A DNA stretch of 64,000 nt, taken from positions 14,012,001-14,076,000 of the forward strand of contig CM041465.1 in assembly GCA_023213395.1 (NCBI GenBank), written 5' to 3'. Positions 56,601 to 64,000 of the stretch are shown here, in pieces. The stretch comes from Cycas panzhihuaensis. Taxonomy: Eukaryota; Cycadophyta. Below the pieces are notes generated by a model. That model saw nothing but the letters and a program-made list of their open reading frames with translations. It was not told the DNA's origin and did no database searches. Positions within the stretch are counted from its first letter, which is position 1. Every line of letters begins with the position of its first letter. Position numbers and translations under genes: made by a program.

Positions 56601-57780
56601 TTTAAAAGTTTTGGGATCATTATTTTCTATTATTTTTGCCATTAAGGCAAAATTTGCATGAAGTTTTTGCGCATGTGTGCACCTAGTATTAGTAGGATTA
56701 CCTACATTAGATCCAGCATCAGTAAGCATTTTGGTTGCCCAAACAGGTTGCTTGTGAGTAACTAAATCTAAGGTTGTAGGTTAATTTGATGTACTAGCTT
56801 GAAGAGAAGGATCTGTTTTAGTGGGTTCTAATAGGGTCCAATTTTGGACTTGAGTTGATAAAGAATCTATAATTTCTGAATCAACTTGTTTATTAGAATC
56901 GTCAACCAAACGAGTATTGGTTAACAAATCTTCAATAGGAAGTTCTACATAAGTAGATGTTGAAGTAGATCCTTCTTCATCAAATACTACATCACGTAAA
57001 ATAGAAATATTATGCATGACTGGATCTAAAAGTCTATAGGCTTTGCTCTCTTCGCTGTAGCCAACAAAGATGTATTTTTAACTTTTTTTATCTAACTTTT
57101 TATGTTTTTCATGAGGGATATGTCCCCAGGCGATACTATCAAAGATTCGTAAATGTTGGACAGATGGTTTTCTTCCAGACCATTTTTGTTCTGGAGTGAT
57201 GTTTTGTAGACATTTACTAGGTAAATGATTTAATAAATAATTAGAGCAATTAATTGCTTCTGCCCATAGTTTTAAATCGAGATTCTTTGCATGTAACATG
57301 CAACGAGTCATTTCAATAAGAGTATGGTTTTTGCATTCAGCAACACTGTTTTGTTGAGGCATGTATGTAACTGAATGTTGGAATTTAATTCCATGTGATT
57401 TGCAGAAAGAGTTAAAATTTCTACTTAAATATTCCTTAGTATTATTAAATCAGAATATTTTGATTCTTGAATTAGATTGATTTTCCACTAACGTTTTATA
57501 TTCAACGAAAATGTCAAACACTTGACTGTGTGTTTCGAGCATATAAACCCAACATTTTCTTGAATAATCATCAATGAATGTAATGAAATAATGAGATCCT
57601 GAGTATGATGGTACATGAAAAGGTCCACATATATATCAGAGTGGACAAGTTTGAGTGGAGTAGTTGCTCGGTATTGAGTTTTGTGTGGAAATGGATCCAT
57701 GTGTTGTTTGCCTATCACACAGGCTTCACAAACACCATAAATAGTGTTTAATGGTGGTAAACCATGGACCATTTCATGCT
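56601..57780 (-). pseudogene. Copia 3 integrase
   Basis: The frame 57488-57772 has the end of the zinc domain (YGVCEACVIGKQHMDPFP) and LKLVHSDIYVDL with the first Asp. The frame 57078-57362 has MPQQNSVAECKNHTLIEMTR with the catalytic Glu kept, then LKLWAEAINCSNYLLNHLPS. The linker to RT, 56781-57017, is acidic and Ser/Thr-rich. A few frameshifts are needed to join them. Confidence 0.9.
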
Positions 57781-58300
57781 TACTTAAATATTGCAGTTTG
57801 CCATAACTAGTATAGCCAAATCTTGCATGCCAAAGCTTGCTAACTGAGTCAGATTTGGCAATGAAGGCACTAAAAGATTTTGATTTATTATTTTAAAAAT
57901 TGGTCAGACTATAGAGACTTGTGTTATGATCAACAGATCCTAAAGCAATACGCTTGAATTTGTGTAATGGATCCGTAATAACAAATTTATTTTTCTAGAA
58001 TTCGATGACAAGGTCTTTCTGGCAAATTTGATAAATTAAGAGAAGGTTCGGTAATAAACTAGGTATATAAAAAACATCCTTGATTGAACCATCCTTTAGG
58101 GTAACATCACTAGATCCTTTGACTTTGAGTTGATTACCACTACCGAAAGAAATCTCTTCTTCAGAGTTTGTTTCATATTAATAAGTGGTTAAGTTTTTCT
58201 GGTGTCCAGTCATATGATGGGACACACCAGAGTCAATGATCCATTGTGGTGGTTGGTTTGAAGGAGCAACAAACGCAGAAGTTGTTACTGCTAAAGAACA
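57781..58300 (-). pseudogene. Copia 3 protease
   Basis: Near 58195-58255 the minus strand reads PPQWIIDSGVSHHMTGHQKN, an intact copia-type DSG active site. Downstream a SFGSGNQLKVKGS-like block (about 58110-58150) matches the expected second part. A stop follows the first block. Confidence 0.82.
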
Positions 58301-59309
58301 ATTATGAAATTAACAGTTTTATGGTCGTGATTGTGAATGTGATTGAGAATGGGATTGCGATTTATTTTGTAATCCCTTGAAAGCTTTCCATGCTTCCAAA
58401 GCTATTCTACTTCTACAGACATTAATAGTATGGCCTCTTTTATGACAATAGGCACAACTAGTGTTCTAAGAAGAAGATGCATTGTTTCTGTTAGAAATGA
58501 ATTGATTAGAAGTATTCTGGTTTTTAGTTAGACCAAAATATTTAACATTATTTTGAGAATTAGATGGTAAACCTAGATGAGGTTTCTAGAATTTTTGATT
58601 ATTATGAAAATTGTTATTCTGTTGTTTATTTTCAAATTATGGCTTAGTTTTAGAAAATAAAGTATGTGAATGATCTTTTATTGCACCTGTTCTAATTAAC
58701 ATTATCTGATATTCAATCAGTTGGTTTGTCAGTTGATTGAATGTGATAGGCAGATTACCAACTTGTTGTCTGGCAGCTTAGTAAAGATGAAAGTGTTTTG
58801 GTAATTTATTAACTACAAGACGTATGAGGGTGTTGTCATCTTTAACATGCGTAGTTATTTTTTCTATATCACCTTCTTTGGTTTTTGATTTAATGTAGTT
58901 ATCTAGATCTTTATTAATTGATTGGATTTTAGTTAAAAAATCCTCAACATTTGTAAAGTTGTCAAAAGTCAGATTATACAATTATTTTTCTAGGATAACT
59001 ACTTAATGTGTATCAACCTTGTCATATTTTTCTTCCAAGGTTTTCTAAACAGTGGCTAAGTTATCTTTTTCAGAAAACTACCGACTGATTTCTGGTGAGA
59101 GTGAGTTTAATATGGTGCCTAATGCGGCATCTGAGTTCATTAGATATACCATAAGACTCTCTGTAGCATTTGCTTTTGGTTTTTGGAATTCACCTATCAC
59201 ATATTAAGATACTTTTTGCTGTTTGAGCTGATGGGATATGTGATTCCTCCAACAAGATAGTTTGAGCCATTAATCTGGAATTGGAGCAGGTGTTGTCACG
59301 CATTAATGC
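58301..59309 (-). pseudogene. Copia 3 gag
   Basis: A probable start at about 59309 opens MALMRDNTCSNSRLMAQTIL. The frame 58778-58981 contains FDNFTNVEDFLTKIQSINKD and IRLVVNKLPKHFHLY, typical copia capsid. The zinc knuckle CAYCHKRGHTINVC at about 58415-58457 is intact, the only complete C-x2-C-x4-H-x4-C I could read in the window. It is followed by a SQSHSQS-rich tail segment. Confidence 0.85.
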
Positions 59310-60740
59310 CATATTAGGAGTATTGAGGATTATTTGTAGATTGAAAATTTATGAAGGTGACTTGAAAAAAATAATTACCTAGTGAAAGTACTAATCTTAT
59401 TAATAGATCTAATTCACAAAGACATCTTAATTTGCATTGATTGATTTTAGAAAAGAATCATGTGTTTTTAAATAGAAATAAACAAACAACTTCTTAAAAA
59501 TAATTTCTTAAGCAGTAATTTTTGAAAAATAGTTTTAGAAAAATAGTCCCCCTTAGAGAAATAGTCCCTTTTGGAAAAAATAGTCCTCGTTTACTTTGAA
59601 TAAAAAAGTCCTTGTTTAAAAAGTAATCCCCTTTTGAAAATAGACTATCCCTTTTTTAAAAATAATAAATTCTTTTTAGAAAAAATAAATAATTTCCCTT
59701 AATGAAGTAAGTGTTTTACTTATAAAAAAAAACTTGTAACTAGGTATTTAGTTTCCCTTTTTATTTAAAAAAATAAATGTATAATTTTAAGGATTAAATT
59801 CAAATCTTATAGATTAAGTGTTGGGGAAAAATAATAATGAATGTAAAAAGAGTATAATAAAAGGAAGGGATTTGATAAGTAAAAGGTTAATTTTAATTTT
59901 CTTAAAATTAACTATGTTAATTTGAAATAATTTTTAACATTAAAATGTAGTGATAAAAGGGTTAATTTTAATCATTAAAGAGTAATAGAAGGGTATAGAT
60001 TTACTTTAGAATCAAGGCATAATAGAAAAAGAGGGATTGTATTTGATTTAAATTAAGTATACAATACAAATTTTAATCAAAAAAGAAACATAATAAGGAA
60101 AAGGAGAGGGGGATTGAGCTTATATTTCATCAAAGCAAAAAAAGGAAGGTAGCTAATGTTTTATCATTAGAGTATTGTAGAGGAGAAAGGTTAATTTTAA
60201 CATTGAAAAAAAAAGGTTAAGAGTAAAATGTAAGGGAAGTTATTTGATTTGATTAAATAGTCAAAATGATAAAAGAGGGGGTGTTATTGAGGGGGGGTAT
60301 ATAAATTTATTTTAATAAAGGTATTATAAAAGGGGGTTAAAGTTTGTTTTAATAAAAAAGTGTTTAAGGGGGGGGAAACTTTGATTTAAATCAAAGTATA
60401 AAGTTAATGGGGGGGACTTTGATTTAAATCAAAGTAATAAAGTTAATGGGGTTTGATTAAAATCTACTTTGATTAAAATCAAAATGATTTTAAATCAAGG
60501 TAAGGTGGGGGGGGTTTTAAGGTTTAAGGTTAAATCAAGATTAATTTTTAAATTGGACTTTATAAAGCTTAAGGAGGGGGGATTTATTTTAAATAAATAA
60601 ATAAATAAAATAAAAAACAAGGGCGCGGACTCAACGAAAGATTAGAAATTATAAAACAAAATGAAAAATTAAATTCATTTGGGGTCCAAGGGGGTAAAGG
60701 GTAGAAAACCTACCTTTTATCGCATTGGCGATGGCGGCGG
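59310..60740 (-). mobile_element. Copia 3 leader with G-runs and palindromes
   Basis: This is non-coding sequence between gag and the gypsy 3 boundary. The first 900 bases have fragments such as repeated 'aatagtcccctttt' (59540-59660). From 60270 the plus strand carries runs of 5-8 G at 35-60-base intervals. A short (AAAT)n tract lies near 60588-60612. No primer site was found, consistent with the 5' end being displaced beyond the window. Confidence 0.65.
60378..60435. repeat. Two copies of a 20-bp perfect palindrome
   Basis: ACTTTGATTTAAATCAAAGT occurs at 60378-60397 and 60416-60435. Each is its own reverse complement, preceded by a run of 8 or 7 G and followed by taaagttaatgggg. The unit is thus a 38-bp tandem repeat. 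A third, imperfect relative follows at about 60460-60500. Confidence 0.92.
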
Positions 60741-61862
60741 TGATCTGAATCTTGAATGGGAAAGTGAAGACTTTAACTAATTGAAATAAAATCCAAAATA
60801 ATTTATATTATTATTACATAGAATTGAAAATATTTTAGAATTTTCTTACAAAACTCCTTTTGTTTGTGCTTTATTGAGCATGCAAGGGACTGCTATAGCA
60901 TTTTGGGAGAGAGAAATTGAGTGCTGGGCACTCCTTGAGCTGCTACTCGTTCTCTGGAACCTCCATCTCGAAGTCTGCAAAACGTTTTTGGTCATTTATT
61001 ACCAAAAACCCCTTTTTGGTGAAGAAAAATTGGCTAGCATCTCTTTCTGAGACTGCTGTATTCTCTACTTGGCTGCAACTTCGATCTTCTGGGCTCTTCC
61101 ACGATCCCCACAACAGGTTTAATTCGCTGCGTTTCTGTCTTTTTCTCTCTCAATGCAGATTTTCAATCTTTGGAGCCATTCTCTTTCCGAAAAGTGAATT
61201 CTTGGAGTTCTCCTCGAATCTTGCTCCATAATGTGTCTAGGGATGCAACGTCCTCTTTTTTCTATTGAAAATCTCTATCGAGTTCCCCTTTATTCCTCTC
61301 CTGAATTTCGCTTAAAAGCGTTTTCATTTGAAAGAGATATTTTTATTTTTCCATTTTCTAATGGATTCCAAAATAGCTTGTGAAATCTTAGAAAATTCCT
61401 TTTAATTTGGAGTTTTTCCTCTTTAAATGTGTAGAGGACATGTGTGTGTACTCTCTCCTTAAATTTTATGCAAAATGATTTCCGTTTGCACCGCCAAAAT
61501 CATTTCTGGTTTTGTTATTTTTCTATTTTTTGACTTTTAAGTAGCAGTTGCTACAGTTGCCATAGCAGTTGTAGTAGTTATTGCAGTTGTAGTAGCAGTT
61601 GCCTCAGTTGTCATAGCAGTTGCCCCAGTTGTCATAGCAGTTGTAGCACTGAAAGCACAATATGATCGTAGCACCTTGGTAGCAATTGTAGCACCTATTT
61701 GCACTTGTAGAAATACATTTTTTACATTTTTTAAGCCTTTTAAAGGCATATTTCTACTAAATGAAGACCATTAAGCCTTTTTAAGGTAATTTTCTACTAC
61801 ATAAAGACCATTTACATGAAAAATAAAGTATTTAAGAGTATTTAAAGATCTGAAATAGATCA
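60741..61862 (-). repeat. Gypsy 3 putative 3' LTR
   Basis: It starts TGATCTGAATC and ends ATAGATCA, the same TGATC...GATCA terminal pair as gypsy 1 and 2. The polypurine tract AAAAAGAGGGAG (minus) lies just inside at about 61868-61880. The length is 1122 bp. The partner LTR is out of the window, so this is inferred. A 104-residue open frame (60917-61231) falls inside the LTR and is not considered a gene. Confidence 0.68.
61546..61700. repeat. CAGTTGY-based degenerate minisatellite in gypsy 3 LTR
   Basis: Repeated units such as catagcagttg, tagtagcagttg and ccagttgtcatagcagttg occur about a dozen times. The minus strand reads as a Thr/Ala-rich frame that is a by-product of the array. Confidence 0.8.
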
Positions 61863-61949
61863 GAACTCCCTCTTTTTAGGAGTTCATGGCCTCATGAACT
61901 TTATAGTTGTAGATGAGGGAATTTGATTTTCCCTACTCCTTATTGTACC

Positions 61950-63330
61950 ATTTTTCTTTGCTAGGTACTTATCCTTTCTCTGCAATTTTGAAGGACTCGA
62001 TTATGCCTCTTCGAGTCTTGGTCTGCTTCCTTTGAAGAATGTAATCATTTTGCATTGGTTCCTCTTTCTCTATCCACAACTCCTTTGGATTTGGTAAGAG
62101 TGGAACTCCATCTTCATCTTCATCCAACATGGATGGCTCAAACATCTTCAGATTCTCAACATTCATTATAGAATACATTTTCATAAATTCTGGAAATTCA
62201 AGCTGGAAAGCATTTTCCCCAATTTTCTTCAAGATTGTAAAAGGACCATATCGTAAAGGCTTTAGCTTTTTACCTTCACCTTGCAATCTTTTCTTACTAA
62301 GATGCAACCAAACTCTATCTCTTTCCTAAAAGAATGGCTGGTTCTATGTGCATCATGCCACTACTTGTATCTCTGTTGAGATTTTTGAAGCTTCTCTTCA
62401 ACCTGTTGATGGATTTTTCTAATTCATTCCAAGAATCCTTGTGCCTTTTCATCTCCTTCTTCCTCCTTTCCATTTCCTGCAGAAAATTGAGCAAAGAATT
62501 CTAAATCGAAAGGACTTGTAGGCAGAAATCCCAAACATACCTCAAATGGTGGTTTCTAGGTTGAGCTATGGATAGCTCTATTGAATGCAAATTACAAGTA
62601 TGGGAGACTTTCATCCCAAGTCTTAGGATGCTTGGCATTGTATCCTCATAACAGTTGTACCAATGTCATGTTGATAACTTTAGTCTGGCTGTCTGTTTGA
62701 GGATGAAAAGCTGGGCTCATCTTTAGCTTCGTATCCATCATTCCCCAAAGTGTTTGCCAAAAATGACTCAGAAATTTGATGTCTCGATCAGAAATGATTA
62801 AGTTGGGAAGTCTAAAATACTTCCAAACATGTTGGAAAAATAATCTAGCTATGTCTTCTCTTGTATGAGTCTTCCTACAGGGAATCAACATCACCATTTT
62901 ACTGAACCGATCAACAACTACAAACAAATAATCCATACCATTTTTGGTTTGTGGAAGTCCTCCCAAGAAATCTATGGAGATACTTTCCCACGGTCGTGAT
63001 GGAATAGGAAGTGGAATATACAATTCAAATTTCCTATTAGCCAGCTTTGATGTGCTACATAATGTACACCCCCGTACTGTTGTGGTTACATCTTGCTGCA
63101 TATTTGGCTAATACATATATCGCTGCAAGTTTAGCAATGTCTTTCCCACTCTAAAGTGTCCTGTAATTCGAGAGGTGTGAGCTTCTCTTATCCACTTCAT
63201 TCAGTTTGTATGCTTTAGAATGCAAAGCTTGTCTTGCTTGCAAAGAAGTCCATCTTTTAGCTAGAAATCAGCAACTAGTTTTCCTTACTGTAGCTACTCA
63301 AAGATAGGCTTGAATGCCACATCTTTCAAA
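61950..63330 (-). pseudogene. Gypsy 3 integrase
   Basis: The core frame 62646-63101 (151 residues) has ISIDFLGGLPQTKNGMDYLF, VVVDRFSKMVMLIPC, NLIISDRDIKFLSHFW and FHPQTDSQTKVINMTL. Both Asp are present; the Glu of QTE is Lys. Upstream CTLCSTSK belongs to the zinc motif. The C-terminal frame 61969-62307 has LRYGPFTILKKIGENAFQLE, then an acidic tail. The part at 62310-62640 is frameshifted. It is the longest readable gypsy integrase in the window. Confidence 0.92.
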
Positions 63331-63790
63331 TATAAATCAACATATTCATCATGGTAGAAAGGTTGAAATTACATAGCTACCAACAAATTGGAATTACCTT
63401 GCTGTTGAGGAGGTCTGGACAGCAAGTCTATAATCTTATTCGTCGTTCCTTTCTTGTATTTAACCACGATGTGAAACTGTTGCAAATAGGACATCCACTT
63501 TATGTGCCTAGTCTGCTGCAACTTGGACTAAGTCTGTAAAAATTACAAAGGCTTGTGGTCGGTGTGGATGACCACTTCTTTTCCTAACAAATAAGGTCTC
63601 CAATGGTTCACTGCTTAGTGCAATGCATAGAGCTCCTTATCGTAAGTTGGGTAGTTTATGACATCTCCATTAAATGTCTTTGAATGGTATGTTATCGATT
63701 TTCCTTCTTGCTTCAATACTGCTCCCATGGCATAGCCTGAAGCATCATTCTCTAATTCAAATGGCTTCTACAGTGAGGGCAAAGCTAACA
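63331..63790 (-). pseudogene. Gypsy 3 RNase H
   Basis: The minus strand reads SYPTYDKELYALH-like text near 63625-63665, then RPYLLGKEVVIHTDHKPL at about 63550-63600, followed by stops, and KWMSYLQQFHIVVKYKKGTT near 63440-63500. The spacing and order are normal for gypsy RNase H. Confidence 0.85.
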
Positions 63791-64000
63791 CTGGTGCCTC
63801 ACAGATTTTCTGCTTCAAAAGTCTGAAAGCTTTTTCTTATTCATTCTCCCAATGAAATTTTGCATGTCCTCCCATCAATGCATGAAGAGGTGCTACAATT
63901 TGAGAGAATCTGAAAATAAATTTTCTTAAATATTGACATGTACCAATGAAACTTCTTACCTCTGTGGTTGTCTTGGGTGTAGGCCAATTGAGAATGACTT
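63791..64000 (-). pseudogene. Gypsy 3 reverse transcriptase C-terminus (partial)
   Basis: On the minus strand from the window edge: TTTEVRSFIGTCQYLRKFIF, SQIVAPLHALMGGHAKFHWE and LLKQKICEAPVLALPSL. These are the end of gypsy RT and the linker to RNase H. The catalytic YxDD lies beyond 64000. Confidence 0.85.

Larger units (their letters stand above)
54596..60740 (-). mobile_element. Copia 3: copia element nested in gypsy 2 LTR
   Basis: A minus-strand Ty1/copia element with 3' LTR, polypurine tract, RNase H, RT, integrase, protease, gag and a long leader. The 5' LTR and primer site are absent because gypsy 3 interrupts the leader at 60741; they should lie beyond the window. It keeps an intact YVDD, an intact zinc knuckle and an intact protease motif. 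Confidence 0.88.
60741..64000 (-). mobile_element. Gypsy 3: top-level gypsy element, runs off window
   Basis: A minus-strand Ty3/gypsy element with a putative 3' LTR, integrase, RNase H and the C-terminal part of RT; its RT start, protease, gag and 5' LTR lie beyond 64000. It is related to gypsy 1/2 (shared GKKLKPLRYGPFTIL and TDHKPL blocks) but a distinct subfamily. CpG is more frequent here than elsewhere, consistent with the youngest insertion. Confidence 0.85.

Noticed and set aside
60917-61231. A 104-residue frame starting MSAGHSLSCYSFSG
   Set aside because: It lies inside the inferred gypsy 3 LTR, has no recognised domain, and higher GC there makes long frames likelier by chance.
61546-61749. 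A Thr/Ala-rich minus-strand frame that could be a mucin-like protein
   Set aside because: It is the translation of a CAGTTGY minisatellite within the inferred LTR.

Overview
The window looks like intergenic DNA from a plant nuclear genome. It is very AT-rich, short of CpG, and built almost entirely of decayed Ty1/copia and Ty3/gypsy LTR retrotransposons. I found no convincing host gene, rRNA, tRNA gene, CRISPR array or bacterial feature. Initiator-methionine-type primer sites, UBN2-type copia gags and the density of nested, old elements fit a large-genome seed plant, possibly a gymnosperm. The species cannot be named from the sequence. All reading frames belong to broken gag-pol genes, and many stops look like C-to-T decay (CAG to TAG, CAA to TAA).

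Layout. 1-2380: unclassified repeats and a partial LTR. 2381-5242: copia family A/B copy A (minus), gag plus long leader. 5243-10013: short LTR-like pieces and otherwise empty AT-rich DNA. 10019-16583: a structurally complete minus-strand gypsy element (gypsy 1), with about 0.96 kb LTRs and the perfect target duplication AACTT. 16589-33220: copia C (minus), split inside its reverse transcriptase by a plus-strand chromovirus (gypsy D, 18184-30132). The 3' LTR of gypsy D is itself split by a complete copia element (copia D', 23560-29931). 33640-37325: a minus-strand chromovirus (gypsy E), related to gypsy D and broken off by a copia LTR (37326-37859). 37990-42020: pieces of a Tat-like gypsy element on the minus strand, including an additional-type RNase H. 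42328-42573: TA and GATA microsatellites. 43486-44080: two LTR-like copies in inverted orientation.

44087-64000 is a nest that never closes inside the window: copia B (plus) is interrupted by gypsy 2 (minus, from 48403), whose 5' LTR is interrupted by copia 3 (minus, from 54596), whose leader is interrupted by gypsy 3 (minus, from 60741, running off the end). This order gives relative ages, and the topmost element keeps the most CpG and the longest integrase frame.

The genes do not work together as a pathway. Each set is a dead or dying gag-protease-reverse transcriptase-RNase H-integrase module. The most interesting signals are the precise nested boundaries, the Tat-type RNase H, a tRNA-like segment in the copia A/B leaders, an inverted LTR pair, and a G-run region with a repeated 20-bp perfect palindrome.
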